Source: Gnetum montanum
Taxonomy: Eukaryota > Streptophyta > Gnetopsida > Gnetales > Gnetaceae
Length of the DNA stretch: 64,000 bases
Reading direction: 5' to 3'
Assembly: GCA_015680685.1 (NCBI GenBank)
Contig: MNCI01017890.1
Coordinates: 1,284,537 to 1,348,536 of the forward strand
Positions 11,421-23,034 of the stretch are shown piece by piece. The notes below the pieces were generated by a model. It worked only from the letters and a program-made list of their open reading frames with translations. It made no database searches and was not told the origin of the DNA. Both the position numbers and the translations under genes were made by a program. The stretch's first letter is position 1, and the number at the start of each line of letters is the position of its first letter.

Positions 11421-14210
11421 TCATGCAGTTCCTGGTGGCGGTGGCTCCTCCATGGGTGCTTTTCCCTTATCACATGCTTCAAGCTTTGAAGGTTGACGAT
11501 GCTGAAGAATGGCTTGGAGCTTCTCCTCTTCGGTCCGAGGATCTTGTGCCATCCATGCTAATGTTCTAATGTTTGACAGAGTTGGCACCTCCCATAGACA
11601 GGGTAGTTGCGGGAACATCTGATTAGCTTTGACATACCATGCTGCGAACACTTGTCATTCCTCTTCATAGGATCTAGCTTTGTCTTTGTATTCATGAAGC
11701 TCTGTTAGCCATCGAGCCAAGTTGGTTGCAACATCTTTTTTTCCCTGGTAGCTTTCTTTTACCACCACAAGTTTAGAATTTGAGACATCAAGTTTCTCAG
11801 CCAACTTCTTGCACTCTGCAAATTCTGCTTCATATTTGATGTGGTTGGAAGCTACCTGCTACTCGAGCTCTGACCTCGGGTGCCCTACTATTAACATGGC
11901 TAGGTTGGCATATCGAAGGTTTGCCAACTCCATGTATTCGGTCAAGTCTTGGATTTGCAGGTGCCAGTTCTTAATTTCTACTTGGTGGGAAAAGGCGTAA
12001 GTGTCCAATATGGCCCTCTAATCAGTGTGTTGAGCATTGATGTTGTTGATTTGAGCCTTGGCCATATGGATCTCCTTCTCCATGATTTGTTTGTACATTC
12101 CCACCTGATCATGGAAATTCTCCTTTAGCTTCTTGTGTTATTTAGCCTCATTCTGCCATGCGCTTATCTCAATTGTTGATTTCTGGCGAATAGCGCATAC
12201 CTCCTCCATTGAGAGGGTTCAATTTTCTCTGGCTAAACGGCTTACATCCCGGTTGACCCGAATGAACTGTTCTCGTAACTGATGAAAGTGTTCATCAAGA
12301 ACATTCTTTTGTTTCTCCACATAAGTCAACCGAAGGTTATCTACAACCAACTGCTTATTCTCTTCTTCTAAGGCCTTGAGTGCCTTAATATGCACATGAG
12401 TTTGGGCCCTTACTGCAGAGGCATCCCAAGTGGCCATCTCCTTATCTTCTGCCATCTTCTTATTTTCTACAATTAGCTTTGTTAATTGCTCGGTTCTAAT
12501 GTTGTCTAGCTGGTCTGTGGGAACAAATTGCAAAGGGTCCTGCTGTGCTGCTTGTAAGGCTACGAGCTACTCTTGTAGTTTCTACACTTCAGCTTCAGCA
12601 TGATTGGCCCTTACTTCGGATATGACCAACTTCCCCTTTGTGGAAATGAGGTCTGATTGAATTGCTGTTACATCCTAGGGGATGTCAAATAGAGACATCA
12701 AAACTTGTCCTATTTGAAGCAATCTGTCCAGTGCATCCTCATGTTCTATAGGAGTCATTGAGGTTCCAGCAAGAGTTTGAGCATCCTGTGCTCTTGAAAG
12801 ATCTGCCAGTGGCACAAAAGTTATGTTAAAGGATTCTTTGATATGGTCAATGACCACTTCAGCAGCTTTCGTGGCATCCTGGTATTGCATGACCACCATA
12901 GTGGCCCCTTCACCAGTCTCTAACTACACTTGAAAAGATTCCACGTTTCCAAAGATCTGTTGTGACCATCTTCTTTTCCCTCCTCCTGTTTAGATGGATA
13001 ATTCACCCCTTGTGCGATCTAATAAAATAGTAGATTGGTCAGCATCATTGATGATGTGGAAGATATTTGCATCATCATGACCTCCCCAACTAACCATCTC
13101 AATGATGGTCCTAAGATGGCTCATCGACGGTCTGTAGTCTTGCAGCTGCGGTGACTGATCCTGGCCTGTGATGGGTCTTGCTTCTTGTTGTTGGCTGGGA
13201 CCTATGGCTAGAGGTTGAATGGGTCCTACAAGTTGAGTTGTAGGTGATCCAGTCATCTATTCTTCTTCTTCATCTGGTCCCAGCTCTTCGCCAGTGCTCT
13301 CTCTTGGAGCTGGCACCTTTAGCAATTCAACATAAGAAGCATTCTAGGCCTTTCAGATGACATCATTTGTGTATCCCCGAATACCAGCCCATCATCACAT
13401 TTTTCTGATAAGGCAGGGAAAAGGAAATGCCATCTTTCCTAACTTCCGTTCTTTGAATCGCCTTAGGATCTCTATCAAATATATATGGGGAAGGTTAGCA
13501 TTAAGCTTTCCCATCAACATTGCACATCCCCTTGACGCATACATAGATATTCTTTTCAAACCTTTTGTCGGGAAGAGGTGATAGGTTCCAATTTTGAAAT
13601 AAACCCGCTCTTCCATCGTCAATTCTCCAAAATTTTTATCTCTACCATAAGCCTTCTCTAACCAATCCTTTCGCACATCAGGGTCTGATCGGGTAGATAA
13701 CCGAGCAACATGGGGGCCTGAATTCGGAAGGTTTAACACTTTCAAAATTTCTTGCGTAGAAAAGTCTACTGTCACACCACAAATGTTAACCATGGTGCCT
13801 TGCTCCTTATTATGCTAGAACAGGTACGTTTCACCTAAGTACCAGGCACCACACTCATAGAGGATAGGCCATAAGGGAGATCCTTTAAGGTGATCCCTAC
13901 GAGCCTCAGGAGCAAACTCTACAAAAGGTTCAAAGTTAAGCTCCACGATCACCGCAGAAACTATGGACTTTATATGGATAGCCTGAACACATTCCAGGGG
14001 CAACATGAGTTGTTGTCATAGTTCAGGCGTAGTAGACGCTCCTCCTTTTGCTTTCCCAGACCATCTTGTAGGAGGTTCTTCTTGATGGATGTTGAATGAT
14101 TTCACCTCCTGTTCTACATGTTTTTCGACAGGGACCCATCTTCCACCTCTCCGAGGTTGTTTTGCTTCACCTTGAATAGGACCCCCTTGCAGTGCACGTT
14201 TTGGGGCCAT
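11421..14210 (-). pseudogene. Second ORF of element A: plant-transposon-like domain plus long coiled coil
   Basis: From the ATG at 14210-14208 (reading MAPKRALQGGP) to TGA at 11423-11421 there are 930 codons in a single frame with no frameshift, interrupted by about 15 nonsense codons (for example TGA 14018-14016, TAG 13817-13815, TGA 13397-13395, TAA 12992-12990, TAG 12677-12675). Residues 1-65 are basic and Gly/Pro-rich. Residues about 70-275 (ICGVTVDFSTQEILKVLNLP, then ERVYFKIGTYHLFPTK) resemble the 'putative plant transposon protein' domain known from extra ORFs of plant retroelements. This assignment is from memory of the family's pattern. A Gln/Pro-rich linker follows. From about residue 420 to 870 the protein is rich in heptads of Leu, Lys and Glu, a long coiled coil. 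The C-terminus is Pro-rich. The function is unknown. Position after gag suggests an accessory protein, comparable in place to env-like ORFs, but there is no signal peptide or membrane segment. Confidence 0.7.
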
Positions 14211-14678
14211 CTGCAATCACACGAGCCAAACACTAGTAAGGTTGTTTTCAAAGTTAAGTTATACCTTACTACATGCCTTTAATTAAAGATCTTATGTTAT
14301 CATGTGATTGTGCCCGAAAATTATAATAATGGGTCCTATGACTTAGGTGGATTTCATTTTAATCTCCTGGTGTACCTAAGGTCATATGATTTTTGACACA
14401 ATTTTTCTAAGTGTTAGTGTTAATTACCCTAATTGATGTCCTTTGGATGATGATAAATTTCAAAAAATTTAGTCACTTTTCAGCAAGTGTCTCTCCCCCA
14501 CAACTAAACTGAACACTTTGGGTTCAAGCAGGTTCAAACGGAATTAAAATCGGAGCACCAGTGTGTGAGATATGAGTGAAAAAGCGAGGGTCATGCAATC
14601 GCAAGTCGTAGAGAAAAATTTCAAAAATTCCCCCCGCGTAAATGGCAAAATGATGCTAAGTGTTGCGGTGGGGGTTCC
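14211..14678 (-). promoter_or_regulatory. Leader of second ORF with possible 3' splice site
   Basis: Between the internal TATA-like box and the second ORF lie about 470 bases without open frame. The last bases before the ATG are GTGATTGCAG (minus strand, 14220-14211), a good plant 3' splice-site sequence placed exactly at the start codon. A possible donor AAG|GTATAAC occurs about 55 bases upstream, and others could exist farther up. Splicing of the leader is inference only. Confidence 0.35.
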
Positions 14679-14772
14679 TATTTATAAGTAAATAGGACAT
14701 GATATCACATACGGTACATCACGTACGCGATATCATGTGGGACGCGATATCGCATACATGATATCTCGTCCC
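14679..14772 (-). promoter_or_regulatory. Internal promoter-like patch: palindromic array plus TATA box
   Basis: The minus strand carries ATATCG palindromes (14772-14699, including the 12-mer GCGATATCGCAT as printed on the plus strand at 14744-14755). They are followed at once by TTATAAATA (14687-14679). This repeats the order found in the U3 of the LTRs of this family, but inside the element and upstream of the second ORF. The surrounding sequence is not a full LTR copy: the CCACTGGG units and U5 end are missing. Confidence 0.55.
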
Positions 14773-14799
14773 CAGTGATGTGAGGCACATGACAAATAC

Positions 14800-16168
14800 C
14801 GATTTTTTAAGGATTTTCTTGAAATTAATGGTGTAAAATGAGGACATGGGCAAGTATGAAGATATCCTAGGGTAATTTCATTAATTCGAGAGGCACGCTT
14901 AATGATAATGATGTGAATTTGAGCAATTAAAAATTTGACGGTTATGAAGAAAAGGGAATGTAATGGTACATTGGAACGTAGGAATTATAGAGCGATAATA
15001 ATGGGGAAAGAAAATTATGAAAAAATTAAGCTGAGGGTAAGAAATTGTGTGTTTGAGCTAGAGAATTAGTGAAGATTATGAAAAATTACACAAGTGGATC
15101 CTCCCCAAAGTAGGTTTCAACCTATTATGCCCTTGTGTAACCACACTTAAAGTGTCCGTGGACACTAGAAGGGTTAACTATAATCCGCACTAACTCCACA
15201 AAACACACACATGTAAATATCACCCAAATGAGATGAAAATTCTATGCTACATGGGACACGAGGTACAATTACACGAATAGTTAGATGAGGTGAAGTATAG
15301 AAAGGGTCGTAGAGATTGGGACATGAGGTAACTGACCCAGGGCACAATGAATCCTATGTGTAAAGCATGATTAAGGTGTCATTAACCCATCGTTCCAAGA
15401 TCAGGACCAAGTCCATCTGTCTAATCAGTGACATCGCATTGTTTCATCCCATGATGAACAACTATGAGAGTACCATAACAACAAGGCGTACAATCGCTTG
15501 GCGTTTAGTACAAGGGAGGAGTGGTTTTTTTCCTGTTTTATGGCAATTCTTTTTCTTTTCTTCTTATTTTTGGAATTTTACTGAATCCAAAGGAATTGCC
15601 AACCATTAGGCATGGGTGCATGTCTTTCCAATGGGACCCCCTAGAATAGCGTTTGATTTTTGAGTGCCCTTTTGATTACTCTGACTCCCTTTTTTCATTA
15701 GATCTACAAGGATCTTAGTACAACCACATTACATGATAACTCCCATAGATGTCACCAAAGAGAATCCACAAGTCCCCTTGATGTCACACCCTCATCATTC
15801 CCTCTTGGTCCATCCTTCTTCATTCTGGGTACAATAAAAACAAAATTAAATTTAAGTTTAGAAATTTCAAGAATATCATTGTACCCTCGAACAGAACCTC
15901 TTTATTTATAGAGTGGATGAGTGGGTGTAATGGGCTTACTGTTCTAAATAATTGATGACTCATGACTTAATAACATAAAACACACCTCAACCAATGATCC
16001 ACATGAGTGTTTTATTTGTAGATGAGATTACTTCAAAAATGGAAAAAGACAAACACACAGACACACAAAAAGATAAAAAGATAAAAAGATAAAACAAAAA
16101 ATTGAAAAATGAAAAATTGGTAAACAAAAAGTTGTAAAATCAAAGAAAATGAAAAATATTTATTAACC
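14800..16168. other. Spacer between gag and second ORF of element A
   Basis: No open frame of note occurs on the element's strand. It holds a second TATA-like sequence on the minus strand (CTATAAATAAAG, about 15912-15901) and a low-complexity A-rich tract with AAAAGAT repeats (16060-16150). This is where pro and pol would be expected in an autonomous relative, but none of their motifs is visible. Confidence 0.5.
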
Positions 16169-16175
16169 CTACTTG

Positions 16176-18136
16176 TTATTGAAATGGGGGGTATCCCCCA
16201 TAACTAAACGGTTGAGTATGGAAAGGATTAATAAATGAAAAATAAGGATCCTTGCATATTGGAAATATTGAAACTGGTCCATACTTATCACCTTGGATTT
16301 CACAAACTTCATAATAAGCACAATGGGGAACTTCATACGATGTAGTTCCTGGACAACGAGTTGACCCACTATGATGTTGGTGACCACTAGATGGTATGCA
16401 AGGATTAAGATGATGCCTCCCATGGTTGTGTTCATTGGGCCTTATGGTTGTAGGAGTGTTAGTTGGTGGCCCTAATGAAGTTACATGAGGCGTTGGGTTT
16501 GAAGGTAAGGGTGCACCACAGTGTTGGACTTGTGCTGAGTTGGAAGATGTAGTGGCCTCAGAATTGTGCTGTCCCTTCCTATGGCTATGTTTAAAGAAAG
16601 GACGCCTTTGATGTTGAGGAGGCTTTTCACTGCTGTTAGTAGTAGTAGTACAAGTGTTGTTCGTGGGTTGTTGTTGTGGTACAAACACCTTAGAAAAAAT
16701 TGGTGGCATTGTTGAAGGAGGGAAAGGATGAAAATGCTGAAAGTTAGGAGGAGGATAAGGTGCACAAGGTGGTGGTTGTGTTGGAGGCATGGGTTGATAG
16801 TATTGTGGAGAATGGTATCGTGGTGAGATAGAGTATGTTGGCCCAGTTGAAGAAATAGGGGGTTGAACGTGATAAGCATTTAGATTCGGATAATATGAAG
16901 GGTGCCTCCAGTCTAAGGGTGGATTCCCCTATGATCGAACACAGTATCTCTGTACGAACTCTGGATGTAACGTGTTTCCCCAATGCTCACGTAGATGTAA
17001 CAAGATTGGGCATTGGCCTTTGGGGTGATCGTACAGGAATATATTGCATTCATATGTATGACTAGTAGTTGAGCGCTTATTCCCTTTATTCTTTTTCTCT
17101 GAATGTCTACTGTTTTTTCCTACTTCTTGGGTTGTCAAAACTCTATCTCCAATGATGTTGATATATTCTCCATACTTTTGATTCATCCATTCCAACATCT
17201 TATTGATCTTTGCCTCGGCTTCTTCTAACAATTATTGTATTGGCAAAGATGATGTTTCCACCTTGAGATTTTTTGATTTCTCCTTCTTATGATCAGGGAC
17301 CTTTGTTAAGTTGTGATTTTGGTCCCATTGATGTTTTTCAACACTCTCTCATCTAGCTAATTCTCCTTCTTCTTTTGCTACCCGCTTAATAAGCTCTTGG
17401 ATTTGATGGGTTCTTAGGTTGTATAGTTGACCTCCGACATACGTTCCTAAGGTCTCTCTTGTTTCATTATGTAGCCCATCAATAATATGGTACAACAGCC
17501 TTTCCTCGGAAAACCCATGACCTGGTTAGTTGTTTAACAGTGCATCATATCTTTCTAAGGCCATGTCCAAGGGTTCATGTTGCACTTGTTTCCATCCTTG
17601 GATTTGTTTCCTCAAGGCTGACACTCTTGCGTAGGTTTGATATTTTTCGTTAAATACTTCTACCATTGTTGACTAGCATCGTATCGAATTTGGTTTTAAC
17701 GATCTATACCATACTTTGCTTGATCAACTAGTGTAATAGGAAAGAGCTTAAGTTTTTACCAACTATTATCAATGTTATTCCATGTGTAGGCATCATAGAA
17801 GGATAATAAATGTTGATGCTGATCTAAGTTGTAGCCTCCTGAAAATTTAGGAAAGATGTTTAAATCGAGCCTGGGTAGATGGCTCTCTTTATGATGCCTA
17901 CGTGAGATTCAAACAACCTCTTGTATTTGTGTTAAGCTTGTAGTGGCCAGTGGGGGTTCATCATCATCAAGTAAGTTAGGCTTTCGTGTGTTGTGATGAC
18001 GTTGTTTTTGTTCATGCTTATAGTAAACTCCCACTTCAGGTTGTATACTCCAATCTTCATCGTCATATAGCTCATTGGTTCTCCAATGAACTTCCTCACT
18101 AAGTGTGGCATTGTTATTATCTTGTAGGAGAGGCAT
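16176..18136 (-). pseudogene. gag: gag of element A, with His/Pro-rich C-terminal tail
   Basis: The ATG at 18136-18134 begins MPLLQDNNNATLSEEVHWR. The first 75 codons are open, then stops appear. Compared with the copy at 1-1263, one base is missing near 17718 (TTTGCTTGA against TTTAGCTTGG), shifting the frame. The capsid core is at about 17900-17380 and the nucleocapsid region at 17231-16929. One zinc-knuckle Cys is replaced (CNIFLYDHPKGQC). After it the frame continues into a long tail rich in Pro, His, Thr and Gln (16790-16176, 204 residues) ending at a stop, where elements of this type normally continue into protease. The open tail suggests it was part of the working protein. Confidence 0.75.
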
Positions 18137-18248
18137 TGTTGTGTGTGAATTTATGTGACTTTTTATAATTTCTTCTTTCTAAGAGATATATCATTAAGTT
18201 CTTTACAATGACCTTGTATGATATAACTAATCTAGATAAATAGCATCA

Positions 18249-18266
18249 TCCCTGGCAATGGTGCCT
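18249..18266 (-). promoter_or_regulatory. Primer-binding site of element A, decayed tRNA-Asp type
   Basis: Plus-strand TCCCTGGCAATGGTGCCT matches the tRNA-Asp 3' end at 14 of 18 positions. Three of the four changes are C to T. It lies one base from the 5' LTR. Confidence 0.75.
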
Positions 18267-18267
18267 A

Positions 18268-19167
18268 TGATGAGTGGCGAGGTACCCCTACACTCAACCA
18301 TACGAAATAAGCGTCGCACGCACGATCTGGTCGAACTTTGCAGATGGACTAGTTGTGGCACCTAGACAATTGTCCTTAGGTCGTAGTTCGCTGTCTTCCC
18401 ACCTGGACTAGTATTGTATATTTGTCACATATGGTTTAGTCCAGTGTGAGGTGTATGATGTGTTCCTAATTCTATGCTACTCCTAAAGGCAATGGAAAAT
18501 AAGATTAATTAAGCTAAGCTAGGAGGAAAAGGGTAAGAAAATCTAATCTATCCTAAGTGTGACGAGCAACTGATTCCTTGATCAACCATACACATCTTGG
18601 ACCTCGTGCACAACTACCACTAGGACTACCAAGTGTAGATCCTAGGTATGCCACTAGGATTACCAAGCGCAGATCCCAGATACGCCACTGGGTTACCAAG
18701 CGTAGATCTTGGATACGCCACTGGGCTACCAAGTAGTCACACTTAAATGCTCGTAATCAGGTTGCACTCATTCCAAGTTCTAGGAGTTTAAGGATGAGAG
18801 AGAGAAAACAATAAATAACATTAAATAATTAACAAACAAATAAATAACAAAGTGAATGCTGCAATGATGAAGTAATCTCGATCTTTATTGCCGATCATGT
18901 GCATGTCCAAGTATAGAACACTCGAATAAAGACACTGTACAATTACATTCACCACACTGCGGGCAGACATTGGAAAAATAAACTAACTCTAGAGGGATCA
19001 AACTGCTAGAGCTTCGCTACTCTAAAACTAGGATCCCAAACAAGGGAGAGCCGCATCTTATTTATAGATATGGTGGCAGACTACGATATCGCATACGCGA
19101 TATCGTAGGGAAGACACAATATCACGGGGGATGCGATATCGCAACCTATTGGAATCGCTTCTCATCA
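18268..19167 (-). repeat. 5' LTR of element A
   Basis: It begins TGATGAG and ends CTCATCA. The TATA box CTATAAATAA is at 19067-19058 (minus strand), with the palindromic array at about 19080-19148 between it and the LTR outer edge. It carries the same CCACTGGG.TACCAAGC units (about 18615-18735) as its partner. Confidence 0.85.
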
Positions 19168-19172
19168 ATTTC
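19168..19172. repeat. Target-site duplication of element A, right copy
   Basis: ATTTC, against ATTTT at 10324-10328. Confidence 0.65.
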
Positions 19173-21079
19173 CTATGAAAAAAAATAGAAGCTGGAGGCA
19201 TCAATTTTCTTTCCTTATTTCCTCCATTTTCATCCTTTATTTTCTAAAATTTTGAGCTTTGTGCATAATTCTTCTTCCTCTAAACCTAGATTTGGGATTA
19301 TTGTGGTCATATCTACATGGATGTAGAACTTGTTTGAAATGAAATAATTTCCTACAAGAGCTTTGAGAATTTTATGCTTATTTCAAATTTTTTGCTACAA
19401 CAATTTTAATTGGTGAGTTATCTTTACCTTTTCCTTGTATTTTTGTGCTAGATTAGTATATATGACAAAGCGATGTGGGCATGTGGGGTTGATAGTTCAA
19501 AGATTGAGCATGGACATGTTATTTTGCATCTTTCCTAAAATTGTATGGTTTGGTTATGAGTTGTTTAGTAATATGTATGCGATGTATGGTATGATGTGGA
19601 CTTGTGGAACATGATATGTGATGTTGATGAGACTAGTATGATTAGAATATTATATTTTCAAGGCCTATTGTGGCATGAGAGTTTTAATTCATATTGGTGG
19701 TAATTAAATATTATTAATTATTATTTTTTAATCAAACTTTGGGCATGTAGAAGTTTGCTTCCAAGAGTTTGATTTAGGTAAAATGAATGTTGTTGGGATC
19801 ATCTTAGGAAGTACTTTTTAATCATAGAATTGGTTTTCTTTTCTCTTTGAACATATATCATTCTGAGAGTTATTATAGTGGTCAATTTGTGGAATTGCAT
19901 GTAGTGTTAGAAATCTAGTTGTGGCATAAAATTTTGTTTTTTCAAATAATGGTATTATTTTCATGAAAAAATGTGAATGCTAGGTGTAAGAATATGTGGT
20001 CATGTTATGTTTGTTTGGCTATTTTGTACTGACATGTGTTGGATTAAGCTAGCCAAAATAGGTACATGTCTTGGAAAAGATGGTTTTGATGGTCACTGGC
20101 GGATGGTGCTAGCATGTGGGTGTGGACCAATTGGTGATGAGGCATCCTAGAGGTAGTATAGATTGATTTCCCACTATGATACATTAGTGAGGCTCTTGTC
20201 TTAGGCCTCATCTTGAGAGTGGGAGAGCATAGGTGTGTTCATCCCTATGGCTAGTATGTGGCATAGGTTTGTTCATCCCTATAGCCAATCCTCTAGAAGG
20301 TTAGTGGTTAGGTTGATGAACCCTAGTACTAGTTAGATAAATAAAAGACTAATAAAATACCTATAGGAAATGACTATTTATGAGTACTTAGGGCAAGTCT
20401 TCACATACTACACTGAGTGTGGATATGCTAGTAGCCACATGGGCTATGTATATGATAGTCTTAGTTTGTGAGTCATAGCATTGATATATGTATCTGTATA
20501 TACTATTGGGATTATGATTGTGTGGGACATAAATTTTTTCACAGTATGGAGTAGGTATGATAATGATTTTGCTAGTGATCTATGTGATATGGTATGTATG
20601 TGTGTTGTTTTGAGCATGCATAAGACTAATAGTTATTGCAAGTTGCCTTGTACCCCATTCCTCTCTTCTAGTGTAGCACTTGTTGACCATCTAGCAAGAG
20701 AAGTGTAAAGGTTTTCCACTTAGTTATATACTAACTTTATTTAATTATAGGTTAAAGGTGTAGGAGCCTATACAAGCACGAAGAGGGAGAGTAGAGGAGG
20801 AAAAAATCTTCAGTGCTTAGTTAGTGTATATTTCCATGTATAATAGTATGGATTATGTATAATTGTCTAAAACTCTCTAGACTCATATATATATATATAT
20901 GATGATGATGATGTTTATGTATTTTTTTCTCTAAGTAGAGTTGTGCACATTTTGATTTATGTAGAGACATGTAGTTTTATAAATTGAAATGTATGTTATG
21001 TGTCTACCCAATATGCATAGGCCAAGAAGGACAAGTTCTAATATTTGTATTAGGGTAGTTGTTTTGTGGTGGAGTATGA
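19173..21079. other. Non-coding AT-rich DNA, possible old LTR fragment
   Basis: No credible gene. A stretch around 20600-20830 (ACCCCATTCCTCTC, then AATTATAGGTTAAAGGTGTAGGAGCC) loosely recalls the U5 part of chromovirus LTRs, but no partner or primer site is visible. The open frame at 20481-20708 falls here and has no domain. Confidence 0.3.
20885..20913. repeat. AT / GAT microsatellite
   Basis: About eight AT units followed directly by about four GAT units. Confidence 0.9.
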
Positions 21080-21189
21080 TGTGCTACTATCTGAGTCAGC
21101 TATCAGCCACTAGGTGCCCTCCTATTTTGTGGCTACTGCCTATAGACTCCTTGAATATTGATTTCTTGTGCATACTGATTACATGATTT

Positions 21190-21900
21190 AATGTATGTAC
21201 TTTTAATGGATCAAATCTTTTGCATGCAATTGCACCCATTATCACTATACATGATGAATGGAATAAAATTATTCTCTATCTTTTCAAATTCATTTTCCTT
21301 GAATATTTTCAAAAACAGGTCCCTTATGCCCATACATGCATCAACTGTGCTTAATCAAGATCTTCCCATAATGATGGGAAAGTCACCTTTACAATTCTCA
21401 ACTTTGATCACTAGAAAATAAACAAGATAGGACAACCAAAAAACTATGATTACAATGTCCTCTACTAATCCTAGAGGGATAGTAATTGACTAATCTACCA
21501 ATCATAGATGGATGTTGCTTTTCTTGAGATGTGGTAGGTTCTTGGCCTTGTACATGTCATGGGAGATGAGATTGACATCGAAACTAGAATTAAGAAGAGC
21601 CTGGAATAGCTCATGTCCAATGATCTACAAGTAAATGAGTGAACTTCCTAGGTTAGATCTTTTCATGGAAATATTTCCAACCTTAATCTAATTGGAAACA
21701 ACATGAGTTAGCATCACAGTGCAGATCTGAGGCTAGGTTTGATTTGAAAGGTACTCGAAGGTATTTGATGTAGAGGATGAGCATGCTAGAGATGCAAGAT
21801 GATTAGCCATACTAGGTTGTGAGGGTTGGAGAGGCTATTGGATTGGAAGAAGGATATTTTTCTAGATCGATTGTCCAAACTAGTCAGCTAGAAAGCTGAT
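21190..21900 (-). pseudogene. Retropepsin-like protease relic of element C
   Basis: On the minus strand the frame reads ALLNSSFDVNLIS, aligning with the family's ALLDSGS.VNLI active-site pattern. The catalytic Asp is Asn (codon at 21591-21589) and the Gly is Ser. Downstream come LPHLKKSNIHL, SITIPLGLVEDI and GDFPIIMGRSWLSTVDA, the conserved C-terminal part, which aligns closely with element B at 26690-26900. Such a protease would cut the gag polyprotein. This copy is dead. Confidence 0.7.
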
Positions 21901-22329
21901 TGTGAATATACAGCCCTGGTAGCATTTCCTTGTTGTGGTTGTGAAGGAATCTCACCTTACATGGATGGAGCAAGAGGTAACTAGGTTGAGGATGGAGGTG
22001 TGTGTGTAGATGGATGCAAGGGATAGTATGCATATGGGTTTTCTCCTCAAGTAGATGGTGAATGTATTTGGTGGCACTCTAGAAAGTAATAGTGATGCTA
22101 AAATGAGGCATGACTTATATAACTTCTTGGAGAGCTGGATTGTTGAACATAATACCCATATGGATCTAGTTACTTATAAGGGTACTACTACCTTGGTAGT
22201 GGAATTCCCCATAATTGTGATTAGTGCCATTTTTGGTATTGTTCATATGGTTGTGGAGGAGCTCCACTTAGTTAATAAGCTTTTTGTTACTAGTGGAACT
22301 ACCTTGGATTGCCTTGAGGATAAGCTAAT

Positions 22330-23034
22330 CATTTGGATGCTTGCCTATGTACTAGTCAAGGATTCAATGTGTACACCCTAGACTCTTATAAGTGTGACAC
22401 CATAGAGAAACATCCATTTGGATGTTCATATTGACAAATGTCACAACCAATTTCATCATTAGAGTCAATTTTTAGAACTTCCTCTATGGCATCAACTTTT
22501 TCCTTACCTCTTTAGCAGGCACGTTTAGCTTTTTTTTGCCTCCTATGATTATGATCACTATTTTTTTCTTTGGATTCTTTAGCAATATTCACATTAGTTT
22601 GGAATTTTTCATCCAAATAGTCCCATAATTTATCAACCTCTGTTGAAATATTAGAAACAAATTTTTGGATGGGCAAGGTTTTCCTATTCACCACTTCATC
22701 GAATGGTGACTTCTCCTCATCACAAAATTAAACCTCTAATTTCCTAATAGAAGGGTCCTTATTATACTCTTCTACACTTTTCTTTTTTCATAACTCACCT
22801 TCTTCTTTTACTACCTGATCTATCAACCTTTAGATCTGATGAGCTCTTAGTTTAGACAATCTCCCTTGGGCATACACCCTGAGAGTTCTTCCAGTTTCTG
22901 CTTTGAGTCCATCTATGATGTGGCAAAGTTGTTCCCTCTAAGAATATCCATGGCTAGGGAATCTATGTAAGAGTGAATAGTATTTATCCATGGTGGTATC
23001 CAAGGGTTCATGTGTTCCCTATTTCCATCCTTGG
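22330..23034 (-). pseudogene. gag: gag C-terminal part of element C
   Basis: The minus strand shows a zinc-knuckle-like CDICQYEHPNGC (CX2CX3HX3C, about 22444-22409) and the preceding Lys/Glu-rich region. The capsid end (CPGHG-equivalent and TGRTLRVYAQGRL-like stretch) lies near 22950-22860. The coding order is interrupted at 23034/29886 in the middle of the conserved WK.QIQG phrase by element B. Joining across the insertion restores the family order. Several stops and frame changes are present. Confidence 0.7.
23030..23034. repeat. Target-site duplication of element B, left copy
   Basis: CTTGG, identical to 29886-29890. Confidence 0.85.

Larger units (their letters stand above)
10329..19167 (-). 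mobile_element. Element A: complete non-autonomous Athila-like LTR element with gag and an extra ORF
   Basis: Two LTRs (10329-11259 and 18268-19167) bound a 7 kb interior. Reading on the minus strand it has a tRNA-Asp-type primer site, gag (18136 to about 16176), a spacer, a promoter-like patch (14772-14679), a long second ORF (14210-11421) and a polypurine tract. No protease, reverse transcriptase, RNase H or integrase motif was found in any frame. Its total of about 8.8 kb is typical of autonomous elements, so polymerase appears to have been replaced by the extra ORF rather than merely deleted. The LTRs differ at roughly 19 of the first 205 bases by eye, almost all transitions. That suggests an old insertion or strong methylation-driven decay. 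Confidence 0.85.

Noticed and set aside
15367-15609. Plus-strand frame of 80 codons in element A spacer
   Set aside because: Antisense to the element, no domain, and low-complexity Phe-rich C-terminus from a T-rich run.
22055-22381. Plus-strand open frame of 108 codons with hydrophobic stretches
   Set aside because: It lies antisense to the gag C-terminal part of element C, and its composition is explained by the reverse complement.
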